Below are positions 47,896 through 57,799 of a stretch of 64,000 nt of DNA, piece after piece (the stretch's first letter is position 1; each line of letters starts with the position of its first letter). The notes below the pieces were generated by a model. That model searched no databases. It saw only the letters and a list, made by a program, of their open reading frames with translations, and was not told the origin of the DNA. Position numbers and translations under genes: made by a program. Origin of the DNA: Cheiracanthium punctorium (Eukaryota; Arthropoda; Arachnida; Araneae; Cheiracanthiidae); NCBI GenBank assembly GCA_038373885.1, contig JAWZYV010012391.1, positions 248,001 to 312,000 of the forward strand, given 5' to 3'.

Positions 47896-48052
47896 CATGA
47901 GTGCCCATAGGAATTTTTCTAGGGGGGGGGCAAATTTCAAACTTTTAACAAATTTAGTTCTGGTTTTGCCACTTGTTTACATCATGAGACATTGACCTAA
48001 AACTCTACGGAGGGCAAGTGCCCCACCTTGCCCCCCCTTATGGGCGCCCATG
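47896..48052. mobile_element. hAT-like MITE, 157 bp
   Basis: The ends are CATGAGTGCCCATA and, inverted, CATGGGCGCCCATA. The perfect 8 bp duplication CTCGAGGC lies at 47888-47895 and 48053-48060. There are G and C runs next to the ends and no coding content. Confidence 0.82.
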
Positions 48053-48691
48053 CTCGAGGCCGCTTATAAATCCACGTCAGAATGAGAACACAAGGGGGGT
48101 GCCCTCCGTAAAAGGTCTTTCTAAGGGGTCCTAACCGTTCTTACCATAGGTTCTTAAAAACAGCGCCATCTAGAGCCAAATCATGCAGCAGCAGCATCTG
48201 TCTACGTTAGGTCCGTTTTTTCAGAAGGAATCCCATTGCCGATGCGTGTTCTACAAGCGGATAGGGGCAGGAAAATAGCTAATACTATCGGAATTAGCCA
48301 AATTTGCAGAGGGGGGAAATGCGTATGGTTTCCCTACAATGCTGTAACCCGTTATTTTCAGATTAGAGATAATTTTGGCAAGAGTTCGCTCTTTCGGCAC
48401 GCTATATTTTTCACCTCCCTATTTTTACTGTAGCATATACAGAGAAAATATACAGATTTTGTTGATTTTTTAAAAAGCTATTTATCTTAAAAAATATTGT
48501 AAAACAAAAATTTTAAGTTTAATAGTTAGTTTTTAAAAAAGATAAGAAGAAAAGAGTGCTTGTAAGTTATTCATTTTGAATATTTAGGAATAAATTTTTA
48601 CCACATCCTACATAAATAAATATGTATTTATATTTAATAATTTAATTGAATATATATTTTTATTTAATTTTAAAAGATTATATTGTACTGA

Positions 48692-48842
48692 AAGGAGAGC
48701 ATGTGGTGAGAGCTGGGTTTGAACCCAGGGATTTATGGGTGATAGAATGAAGCGCAATCCGGCTCGGCCAAAACTTACCCAATCGACCGGCCTTCAATTG
48801 AAAGCTGTTGTCTACGCGGAGGTGATCTCGTGCCGCCACACT
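48692..48842 (-). repeat. tRNA-derived repeat (family 3), copy 1
   Basis: The minus strand carries A-box TGGCCGAGCCGGATTG and B-box GGGTTCAAACCC. It runs with a flank ending GTGATCTCGTGCCGCCACA. It is repeated at 49040-49121 plus 49362-49440. Confidence 0.65.
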
Positions 48843-49039
48843 AGAGAGTCAGTCGGAGGCTGACGAACGATGTTCCAAGCGTTATGGAACGCTGCCACTC
48901 GTTGTGGACATTTGTGAGGTCGCTGCCGCTCGTTGCGGACTTTGAAGCAGCCGAGCGAGAGATGGAAGAGGGCGGTGCTGGCGCCATCTGTCGCTGTAGG
49001 CGAGAAGGAGATTGCGTGTTCATCGTCCGGGTCGCCATT

Positions 49040-49440
49040 GAAGGGAGAGCATGTGGTGAGAGCTGGGTTTGTACCCAGAGACTTATGGGTGGTAGAATGA
49101 GGCGCAATCCGGTTCGGCCAAATTATTATTATGTGTGATTGAGGCAAACCTGCGCGAGGGGTATCTGCCTAAGATGAGGGATGCCTTGGTAGGAGGACTT
49201 TCTAAGGGGTTCTAACGCGTATTCACGTTACATCTGGAGAAAACCTACCAAAACTCCAGACCGTTAGATCGACAACCGCGCGATGGGACCCGAACCCGGG
49301 ACCTTCACACTTCGGCCGTCTACCATTTTCAGAGATATAACCACTGTGCCATGGTGAGGCCCGGCTCGGCCAAAATGTACCCATTCGATTGGCTTTCAAT
49401 TGCCAGCTGTTGTGTGAGGTGATCTCGTGCCGCCACAGTA
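49040..49440 (-). repeat. Family 3 repeat, copy 2, split by a SINE
   Basis: Positions 49040-49121 and 49362-49440 together match 48692-48842. The gap is filled by the family 1 SINE at 49141-49360, so the SINE landed inside this copy. Confidence 0.65.
49141..49360 (-). repeat. tRNA-derived SINE (family 1), best copy
   Basis: On the minus strand: A-box TGGCACAGTGGTTATATC, B-box GGTTCGGGTCC, then the body with TCTCCAGATGTAACGTG and a 3' part CAGATACCCCTCGCGCAGG. Copies are at 20796-20979 and 59208-59404; fragments are near 48095-48150 and 62335-62390. Confidence 0.75.
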
Positions 49441-51218
49441 CTATATAACATCTCTTGGCTTCTCACCAAAACGTCAAAATTATTGAAACATTATTTGCAT
49501 ATTTTCACTAGTAATCTTACTACACGGAAAAGCAGCGCAATATCCCGAGGATCCTGAAAAATAGGGGGCCCCCAAATCTCCTACATGTATGAGTCAAGTG
49601 TTCACAAAAGCTGAAATAATTTTTTAAAACTAAATTTCCTTTCTCAATTTCTGCAACATGAGCCAAAAATGGGTTTGTCAAGAAATGCTTGTAATCATAT
49701 GGGTTGGGAGCCCCGGAGTATTTATAAATGATTTCAGTATTTAAAAGTGCCTAGGATTGAGGGGATCGACGCTTGAATGTTGCATTTTTTAAGACTGAAT
49801 TTCCGAAAGAAAAGTCGATCTTTCCTACAAGAAATAAATGACATTTGAAATTGTATTTATTCGAGCTAGATAAAATCCAAAATCGAGTGAACATGGATCT
49901 GGTAAACACGAGAGAAAATTTATACTCTCAAATACTTCAAATTATTTCATGTCCAGACTTTTAACAAAAAGAAGGAATGTTCCTTTGAGGGAATGTAAAA
50001 CTCAAGATCAACGATCAATTAATGCGCCAAGTAAGTCGGTATTCGGAAAGGACAGTAATCCCTCTTTCCTTCCCTTCGCGTCAAAATTTCCCTGTGCGAT
50101 TTTCGTCTAAGTCCGTTAGCATTAAGCTATTTCCTGCCCCTATCCTCTTGTGCAAGTCTTGCGACAAGCGTCTAGCCCCCGCCCGCCTAACTTTGGAACG
50201 ATTCAATGCCCATGCCCGTATACTTCCCCGAGACCGCTCAGGAAATGAATGGTATCGCAAAGAAAATACTTAGCCGCAGGAATATTTATTTTTTTTTTCT
50301 CTTCAAAATTTAAAGTTCTAACTAACGGGGAAAAAATGAAATCACTCGAGATAAAATATTTTGAATTCTAATAAAATTATTCTAACAAAAAATTAGTATT
50401 TTTTCTTGGGGAGCAAGAAAATTTCTTAATCGTAAATCATCATAATTATTATTCGAAACTGATGTCCATTGAAATGACTTTTTTGATTTTATTATTTATT
50501 TTTATACAATTGTATTACTGAAAAAAAAAAAATCCTTGATCATACATATATCGTAAACAGCAAATTAATAAAACACACGGCAATATTATCAAATGCAATA
50601 CTCCACAGAATTAATAATCAGTAAAGTCACCTGCATGGTGTAACCAAGAAACTGAAGATTATCGATCACTTTTGTAGAGTGAAAAAAAAATAATAATTAT
50701 AATAATAATAGAATAGAATTAATTGATTTAATTAATGTAAATATAAATAAGTTATTGTCTATTTATCATTTATTGAAAGGATTAAGTACATTATTGAGCA
50801 AAATAATTCTAAAAATTGTTTTACGTCGGGATTAAAAATAAAACTTCTTTAATCTAAAATCTTATTTCCCTACTTTACCTCATGTCAAAATCTTTAATAA
50901 CACTACTATCAGTATAAATTGCATCATAGCTAGGTTGGTCAATCTTAACGTACTCTCACAGCTGGCATTGCTTTTAGCTATTGAAATAAGAAATAAATAT
51001 TCGAAGAAATATTATTATATTGGACTTATAATTGCGTAATGAATTTTGACAAATCAAGTGGACTTGAATTCATTTTTATTCCCCGTAACAAGTATGAAGT
51101 GCCCCCCCCCCACCCAAAAAAAAAAATGTTGTTTATTCGTGATGTCTTCAAATTTTACTGGAGTGGATAACGGAGTTTTATTCATCTACGTTTATTATCA
51201 TGAATTCTCTTATTATTA
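49441..51218. other. Upstream flank, mostly featureless
   Basis: AT-rich DNA without a supportable gene. The exception is the segment 50158-50253, which is a reverse complement of 52541-52634 (see findings). Confidence 0.5.
50158..50253. repeat. Left copy of a 95 bp inverted repeat
   Basis: It reads AAGCGTCTAGCCCCCGCCCG to ...CTCAGGAAATGAATG and matches the reverse complement of 52541-52634 at over 90 percent by eye. It is GC-rich compared with its surroundings. Confidence 0.8.
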
Positions 51219-51220
51219 TA

Positions 51221-51676
51221 CAGTCGAACCTCGAATTAACGAATTGATTGAAACCCACAATTCCGTTCGTTAAAAGAATGATTATTGTTTACTGCGAACT
51301 TAAAAATTATAAGTTATAGGTCAGGAGATCAACTTTAAAATTATCTAAATTCTTTAATGTTACTTGTTCTTAAAACTTAATACGTACATACTTATTGGCA
51401 CTTTGGAAAGAAATCCTTGATAGTGCTTTTTTTTGTGGCTGTGTTTTGAAAGCACATGAATTTTCCAAAGCTTTTTGTATATTAATTTTGTGTGCGAAAA
51501 ATTCAAAGTTTTAGTTTTATGTGTGAATTTTATTTCAGCGATTGTTGTTCGTTAAATCAAAGATAAAAATTCGTTAAATCAGAGCATCTTAGCACCCTTT
51601 TTGTCGGGACAGAAAAAAATATTCGTTAAATCGGAGAATTCGTTAAATCAAAGTACGTTAAATCGAGGTTCGGCTG
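51221..51676. mobile_element. Tigger/pogo MITE, 456 bp
   Basis: The ends are CAGTCGAACCTCGAATTAAC and, inverted, CAGCCGAACCTCGATTTAAC. TA flanks both (51219-51220 and 51677-51678). The interior repeats TTCGTTAAATC. The CAGT.GAACCTCG ends are classic Tigger. Confidence 0.85.
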
Positions 51677-51989
51677 TAACTCATTTTTGTGTTAGATGTT
51701 TTAAAATTTCAAAAGATTAAACTAAAATATCTAATAAGTAAAGATAGTTTTCATAATCTTTCAACAAATTTCCGATTGTATAAAATTGGAGAATACATAA
51801 AATATTATATACAGACAAAAGGAGGGGGCAGTCCTCCCCCCCTAAAACTCAAGAAAATGCATATATGTCCAAGGCCGTAGGCAAAAACAAATTTTGAAAG
51901 GGAATATGTCGTGCTAAAATTAAATTTCAGGGGGGGGGGGGCAGGAGGTGATATGCAGTATTTTTTTTAACTTAACACAAATACAAATC

Positions 51990-52530
51990 AGCTATAAAAA
52001 CAAGTTCAAGGCCAATGGTAAATATTTCAAAATCTGCTAAAATCATTTACTTAATAAACTATTTAAAAAAAATTGACTTATGTAGGAATATTAACCAGCT
52101 ACAATATTGCTAATTATAGATTATCAGTAAAGAATAACTATTTGATATATTTTCTTTTTATTACGGAGAAATACAATCAAAGTTTCTATAATTAATCACT
52201 AGATGGGGGACATTTGAGATATAAAAATAAAAACGAGATTGTGTGTGTGTGTGAGGCCATTCTTATTTAAAACTAAATATTCCAAAATCTGCTAAAATTA
52301 TTTACTATATAATATATCAAAAAAAAAAAAAAATAACTTATGTAAAAATTACTTAATACATAATTTTAATTAACAAGCAATTGGTAATTCGAAGATCATC
52401 AGAAAGAATAAATATTTCAAGTATTTTTTTTATAATACAAAAGGAAAAATAAACACAAGTTCAAAGCTAATCCTAAATATTTCAAAATTTCTTATTATTA
52501 TGAGAAATACAAAGTTTCCAAAAGTAATCA
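51990..52530. repeat. Diverged tandem duplication, about 250 bp unit
   Basis: AAATATTTCAAAATCTGCTA, ACTTATGTA, ATCAGTAAAGAATAA and AATCACTAGATGG recur in order in the two halves (about 52005-52215 and 52260-52540). It is non-coding. Confidence 0.6.
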
Positions 52531-52540
52531 CTAGATGGCA

Positions 52541-52634
52541 ACATCATTCATTTCCTGAGCGGATCTGGGGGAAGTATACGGGCATGCGCATTGAATGGTT
52601 CCAAAGTTAGGCGGGCGGGGGCTAGAGGCTTGTG
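52541..52634. repeat. Right copy of the 95 bp inverted repeat
   Basis: It reads CATTCATTTCCTGAGCGG to ...GGCGGGGGCTAGAGGCTTG and is the reverse-complement partner of 50158-50253. Confidence 0.8.
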
Positions 52635-52645
52635 TTCTTCCGGCT

Positions 52646-53112
52646 AGAGATGGGCGGTTCGACTCATTTTACTGATTCGAATTTCAACTCACTCACTACT
52701 TCGGTGATTCGATTCAGTGATTCGAAACTTGAATCAATAAAACAACTAAAGAAATTTTCCCTCTCTCTGCGCCGAAAGCCGTACTATTTAAACACCCTTC
52801 ACCCATTCATCGGGTTCCTTCTCCGCTGAGTCGGGCAGCTAGCATCTCTCTCTCTTTGCTCGGTCGAATTCAACACTGACACACACAGTTTTGAGCAAAT
52901 GAGTTCGTTCTCTTAACTTCCTAGCTCGCGCACTGTGCATAAGCACGTAGTAATTTGTCGGCGGAAGGGGGGGGGGAAGGGATAAGACAAATACGAAACG
53001 TGAAAACTTTACCGTTTTCAAGATTTCGATAAAATGAAAAGAGGAAGATCGAATTTATTATGCCGGAATAAATCAGATAGTTCGATAAATATTGATTTTT
53101 GGCCCAGCCCTA
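52646..53112. mobile_element. Possible hAT element, about 470 bp
   Basis: The left end TAGAGATGGGCGGTTCGACT with ATTCGA repeats and the right end inverted TAGGGCTGGGCCAAAAATC are typical hAT-type termini. The flanking 8-mers do not match, so they may come from two different elements. Confidence 0.35.
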
Positions 53113-53119
53113 TGCCAGC

Positions 53120-53567
53120 ATGTGAAAATTTGCTCTGGGACGGTTTGTAGGCTTTGGAGATGCCGTCGTAGGGCGGTTCAAGTAAAACTAGTGTTTAAAC
53201 TGCCCGAAATGAAAATACAGGGGAGCTTCGTATGACCCCCTGGGCCTGTAAGATTAAAAGGTTAAGTTTGGTGTCAAAGTATTCGAAATTTTATGTATCG
53301 ATGGGGGTGTAGAGCCTAGGGGGGGGGGTGGAGAATCAATAAAAACGCGCTCCGATGGATAGTTTCCGAGATATACGTTAATTAATTATGGTAATTAGAC
53401 TATTTAACAATGATTGAGGCTTAGAAGGACTGCAAACATATAGAAATTGGCTCTGGGATGGTTTCCAGGCTTTGGAGATGCCGCCGGAGGAGGCTAGTGT
53501 TTAAAATGCTCAAATTGAAAATATAGGGGAGCTTCGTATGACCCCCTGGGCCTGTAAGATTAAAAGG
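53120..53567. repeat. Two direct copies of a ~135 bp unit, 310 bp apart
   Basis: TTTGGAGATGCCG, CTAGTGTTTAAA and GGGGAGCTTCGTATGACCCC...CCTGTAAGATTAAAAGG occur at about 53125-53261 and 53440-53567. The second copy is broken off exactly where the LTR begins at 53568, which fixes the insertion point of the retrotransposon. Confidence 0.8.
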
Positions 53568-53715
53568 TGTGAGACACCCACTGAAGGGGGCCGACCCGAA
53601 GGTTTACGGCATAAAATCCCTCCAGGGAAGAATTTATTCATTCATCGCTTATTTATACATACTATGCCGCTGGGGCTCGCAGAACCCCAACGGCAGACAG
53701 TAAACAATATTAGTA

Positions 53716-53926
53716 CACCCTCCAAAAAAAGTATTCGAGCAAGAGAGAAATTTCTTACGTTCGTTTCGTATATTAAAAATTATTTATCATAGAATATGAA
53801 TTAGGCTATGTATAAATATGAATTTCCATATTTCTGTCAGGTTGTGCGTTTTTCAAAAACTCTTATTATTCGCAAATCTAAAAAAGGAAATTTCTCTCTT
53901 GCTCGAATACTTTTTTTTTGAGGGTG
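53716..53926. mobile_element. Mariner-type MITE inside the LTR, 211 bp
   Basis: Near-perfect inverted ends of about 40 bp, starting CACCCTCCAAAAAAAGTATT, with TA duplications at 53714-53715 and 53927-53928. A degraded copy is at 45028-45196, and parts lie inside both TAGG-type elements (34253, 47090). It resembles a short deletion derivative of a Tc1/mariner transposon. Confidence 0.85.
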
Positions 53927-53972
53927 TACAATCATAAATTACAGACATGATATCACACATGACATGATAAAA

Positions 53973-54057
53973 CATACATATACACACATATACACATGAT
54001 AAATCATACATATACACACATAAACACATGATAAATCATACATATACACACATATAT
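53973..54057. repeat. 32 bp minisatellite in the LTR, 2.6 copies
   Basis: CATACATATACACACATA with CACATGATAAAT is repeated at 53973, 54005 and 54037. Confidence 0.85.
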
Positions 54058-54642
54058 GTAATAATAAAATAAACTTAGCTAATTTAACCTAATTTAATTT
54101 AATGTTATTTGAAAAAGCTTCTTTAATCTTTTACTCTTACTGTAAAGTTTGTTTCTCGGCCATACAAATATTACGCTCGAGACGTTTTTTGAAGTTCCAT
54201 AAGGAGAAAATTGTTGATTCAGCAATATCTTCGTTTTTCTGTGGTTTTCGTTACTACGTGCTTTTAGAACTCCTGGGTAAGCAGGTGTTTCTCATGTCTT
54301 GATTGACAATCGAGTTAACTAATTACGTTTGAGAGTAACGCCTTCGCAATCGTGCTGCACCCTGCCAGCAGGTGTAGTAACTAAGGAGTATTTAAGCAAG
54401 ATCGCTGAAATTTTGGGAGTTTTAGAGTTTTAGCTTAGCTTTTAGGAGTTTGGAACGTGAAGCTTTTGCAGGAGCTCCGAGCTTTAGCTGTTAGACTGCG
54501 ATGTACGAAGATAGCCCCGGAGCTAAAAGGTCGCCGGCCTGACTCCTGCCCTCTGTCCGAACTTTGAAATAAAATATTCAACCTCCCAATGGAGTCGTGT
54601 CAATCATTTCCACAAGGAATGGCGTAAGGCCCATTCTTTACA

Positions 54643-55521
54643 GAAGCCGACAGGACTATTTTTGCGTGGAGTTGAAATCGCCAGGAGTTCGCCTACGCTG
54701 ACGTACGCCGATCAGACGCTGACATCTCTTCTGGGACGAGTCGGGCTGGCTGCAGAAAGGACCCAACTTTCTTTTCGCCGCATGCTTCCCAGGCAGACGC
54801 AGAGCACGAGCAGAGCAACAGCCTTTCTTCCGTATTCTCCGAGGAGCGGACGTGAGGGACCAGTGATTCAGCGCGGACGACAACCCTCCGGTGCCTCCCA
54901 ACAGCCATTTGATCCTCTCTCCATAGTCCGATGTGTCGCCGATGCCTTCCCGTGCAGTTACCGACGTCGCTCGCTGTCATCATTGAAACACGCGATTGTG
55001 CGTACGTGCGTTCCCCGTATCCCAGAACAGTGCGGCCGGCTACAAAAGTAATAGTGACACTGTGACAGACGTTTTCTTACGCATTATTCAAGGATGAACG
55101 ATCTCGCCCGGTGGAAGCCGATGTTCCGGACACTGACCAACGGCGAACTTAAATTTTGAAGGGACACCATTCACAATTGAAAAATTACGCAATGTTTTTG
55201 TGGAACTCAAGAATTTAAAAGAAGATTGTTAATTTGTAGAAAAAATGTTAGTTTTTTTTTTTTTTTATTTAGTTAGTGAAGATGCAAGGTAAGGTGTTTC
55301 TCTCTCTATTAATGATAGTGATGTGTTAGTTAGTTATTTAATATCTATGTTGAAAAAAATAAATATAATAACGGGTTATGATAATCATGTATTATGATAC
55401 TATTTATAAGTTTGAAAATTAATATAAAAATGCCATTAAAGTGTATATTATATAAAAAGTGATGACAAATTTTTAAGTTCTATAACTGTAAATTTTAAAT
55501 TTTTATTGTAATAAAGTCAAG
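54643..55521 (+). other. Retrotransposon leader (untranslated)
   Basis: The leader is about 880 bp between the LTR and the gag ATG. The first bases, GAAGCCGACAGGAC, should include the primer binding site, but I cannot name the tRNA. The first 400 bp are GC-richer and happen to have open frames on both strands; they do not resemble a known protein. A T run is at 55253-55266. Confidence 0.5.
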
Positions 55522-56598
55522 ATGAAGTTGGTAGACATTCCCCAAATTAAGTTAGCCATTCAATCAGCTAAGTCAGACACAATTAAATTAGTACATTCTT
55601 TTATTTTTGAAACAGATAAGCAGAAGAGAAATCGATCTAATTTAAGGGAATTTGAGGGATTCCAATTTGAAATTGGGGATGCAGAATTTGAACTAAAGCT
55701 AAAATATGTTATTGATAATTTTGATAAAATTAAATTAATTAGAATTGCTAATTTTTTTCAATTAGAACATTCGGATTCAGAAGAGGAAACAGCACGTAAG
55801 CTCCTATCCACCTTCAGGGATTTGGAGACTTACAGTGAAACCTTTACGATAAACAGTGATATAAAGGATGCTGACAATATAGCTGACGATGACAAAACCC
55901 AAACCTCGGAAAAAAGTGATAGTAATAACGAATCTGCAAAAACCGAAAGTCGATTAGTCCCTTCGTCAGATTTAGTAAACAGTAATGGGAATTCTCAGCT
56001 GCTAAAAGAGTCAAAAGAACTGTCATCCATAATACCCGAAAGGAGAGGAACACAAAATTATGACAGAGCTTTAGAAATAATTCCTTTTGCCCCCGAGTCA
56101 GGAATGGAATGGAAGAATTGGGTTGTTTATTTTGAGGGTTATTGCAATGATGAAAACTTAGATAATGTTTGGAAAATAAGAAATATACACAAGTTCATTA
56201 AGGGAAAGGCAATCACTTTATTTGTAAGTAATAGTTTAAATGTTCTACATTGGGAGGAGTTAGTGCAATTATTCCATGAGGAATTTACTACCCCTGGAGA
56301 ACCATCCCTCAATGATTTTTCAAATATTGTTTTCAGAATAGGAGAAAATGTTTCCGAATATTATTACAAAAAATTAGAGGTAGGAAGAGCTTTGGAACTG
56401 GAACCAAAATTATTATTAGATGGATTAACGGACGGGCTACCCAAAGAATTGAAACAACTTGTTGTTGTAAACTCTCCTAAGACAACAACCGAATGGAGGG
56501 ACTTAGTACATAAACTAAACAAAATGCAGATAGTAGACAAAAGACATCAACCTCCAACAAATTTCCAACCAAACTCCCAGGGCTTTCGCCAGTGGTGA
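55522..56598 (+). CDS. gag: Gag (matrix/capsid part) of the LTR retrotransposon
   Basis: The 358-residue frame starts MKLVDIPQIKLAIQSAKSDT. Residues 1-110 are helical and charged, 110-180 a polar Ser/Asn/Glu linker, and 195-330 a capsid-like part (WKNWVVYFEGYCNDENLDNV, FIKGKAITLFV, LFHEEFTTPGEPS, LLDGLTDGLPKEL) as in Retrotrans_gag domains. It stops at TGA 56596-56598, but the same frame goes on directly with the nucleocapsid-like part. It was named by layout; the family of Ty3/gypsy was not determined. Confidence 0.8.
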   Translation: MKLVDIPQIKLAIQSAKSDTIKLVHSFIFETDKQKRNRSNLREFEGFQFEIGDAEFELKLKYVIDNFDKIKLIRIANFFQLEHSDSEEETARKLLSTFRDLETYSETFTINSDIKDADNIADDDKTQTSEKSDSNNESAKTESRLVPSSDLVNSNGNSQLLKESKELSSIIPERRGTQNYDRALEIIPFAPESGMEWKNWVVYFEGYCNDENLDNVWKIRNIHKFIKGKAITLFVSNSLNVLHWEELVQLFHEEFTTPGEPSLNDFSNIVFRIGENVSEYYYKKLEVGRALELEPKLLLDGLTDGLPKELKQLVVVNSPKTTTEWRDLVHKLNKMQIVDKRHQPPTNFQPNSQGFRQW

Positions 56599-56985
56599 CC
56601 CATGAGGCCAAATAATGAATCTCAACCCAATCCTTCAAACTCAGCAAAACCCTGGAACTACAGGTATCCGAATGGAAATAACCCACCTAGATCATACCCC
56701 CCTCACAATAGTACATACGTACCCAGGGGACCTAGGCCTAATACTCAGAATACCAATACAAATGTACATTATCATGAATACTTACCACCATCTCCTTGTA
56801 AAATATGCCTGACTTACAATATTACTAATGTTTTTCATTGGCATAAGGACTGTCCTCTTAAAAAATCTACTGTCACTCAACAACAGATTGTTAGCATTCT
56901 AACAAACAATACCTGTCAAGAGACCGCTACTTCAGACAATCACCACGAACGTAGCTCAGTGGAAAATACAACTAACTCTTTCTGA
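56599..56985 (+). CDS. Nucleocapsid-like part with zinc knuckle, same frame as gag
   Basis: After the TGA the frame continues through a Pro/Asn-rich basic stretch (NNPPRSYPPHNS) to CKICLTYNITNVFHWHKDC, a CX2CX9HX4C zinc knuckle with a longer middle than the usual CX2CX4HX4C. It ends at another TGA (56983-56985). Being flanked by two in-frame TGAs, it is either reached by readthrough or the element has suffered two nonsense changes. Confidence 0.7.
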   Translation, partial: PMRPNNESQPNPSNSAKPWNYRYPNGNNPPRSYPPHNSTYVPRGPRPNTQNTNTNVHYHEYLPPSPCKICLTYNITNVFHWHKDCPLKKSTVTQQQIVSILTNNTCQETATSDNHHERSSVENTTNSF

Positions 56986-57188
56986 CAATTAATTTTGCCC
57001 GGGCAACTTATTCAAAATGGATCCAAACATAAACAAACTCAAAAAGTAGTTAGAAAAGTACATGAAACTGAAGCTATACCTTGTTTAATTGATACCGGAA
57101 GTAGCATAACCATTTGTCCAAAACATCTTGTTAAGAAACATCACATTCAAACTCAATATCATAAATATGGTATCAATGCTGCTCAAAC
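56986..57188 (+). pseudogene. Retroviral-type aspartic protease, N-terminal half
   Basis: It continues in the gag frame past the second TGA. IPCLIDTGSSITICPKHLVK contains the catalytic DTGS loop. The frame is cut at 57188 by the hAT-type insertion; the matching C-terminal half resumes at 63461. The protease would process the Gag-Pol polyprotein. The insertion inactivates this copy. Confidence 0.8.
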
Positions 57189-57279
57189 CAGGGGCGGTTC
57201 CAGACCGTCAGTTTAGGGGGGGTCATGACGATTGACGAGGGACGTCTGAAGACTTCTTGAGGCCCTGGACCCTTATGCA

Positions 57280-57790
57280 AATGTAGGCCCCAAAGAGGCG
57301 GATAATTAGGCATGGCCCGATTGAATTTGGGGAAATCTATGAAATTTGTTAACTTTGGGCCCCGTACACTTAGAACAACAAATTAATAACTATTCAACAC
57401 CCCCATAATCATTGTAGTTTTATAAATTTCTATCTATCCTTCCCTACAAAAGTGCTTTTTGAAGAAAGAAAAACATTAAAATTATATTTAAACCTCTTGT
57501 GTTCCAGCTCAATGTGCGCCCTTCTTCCAGGGCCCAATTATGACCTACAGGGGCCGGGCATTGATGAATTTGGGGACCCCATCTATGAAATTTGTTTTCT
57601 TTTTCATAAAATTTTGACATATAAAAGAATATTTCAGAACAACATTTGAAAATGGGGGCCCTGGGCAAAGTCCGGATTTGCCCATGCGATAATAAGGCTC
57701 TGCCCTCTTCCGCTTGCTTCCCTGGGGGAGGGGGGGGGGCAGATCTCGCCAACCCCTAGCTTCTGCTCTGGCCCTATAATTAGGAGCTTT
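57280..57790. repeat. G/C-run repeat debris
   Basis: GAATTTGGGGA...TCTATGAAATTTGTT occurs twice (about 57325 and 57566), with several GGGCCC motifs. It looks like pieces of small hAT-related MITEs, but I cannot set ends. Confidence 0.35.
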
Positions 57791-57799
57791 TTTATTGAA

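Larger units (their letters stand above)
53568..54642 (+). repeat. 5' LTR of a Ty3/gypsy-like retrotransposon
   Basis: It begins TGTGAGACACCC and ends TTCTTTACA, an imperfect TGT...ACA terminal pair. A TATTTAAG box at about 54386 and AATAAA at about 54568 could be the promoter and the polyadenylation signal. It carries two later features, a MITE (53716-53926) and a 32 bp minisatellite (53973-54057). The 3' LTR is outside the window, so the boundaries rest on termini and the broken flanking repeat. Confidence 0.65.

Noticed and set aside
48812..49147. Overlapping open frames on both strands upstream of ZC3HC1
   Set aside because: They run through two tRNA-derived repeats and the GC-rich spacer between them; no conserved motif.
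50022..50273. 83-codon plus-strand frame
   Set aside because: Covers the GC-rich inverted-repeat arm (50158-50253); its partner arm at 52541 is not open, so coding is not conserved.
54662..55051. Arg/Ser-rich 129-codon open frame (and antisense 54693-54983) in the retrotransposon leader
   Set aside because: Open on both strands because of local GC content; no recognisable domain, no ATG at the listed start, and it lies between LTR and gag.
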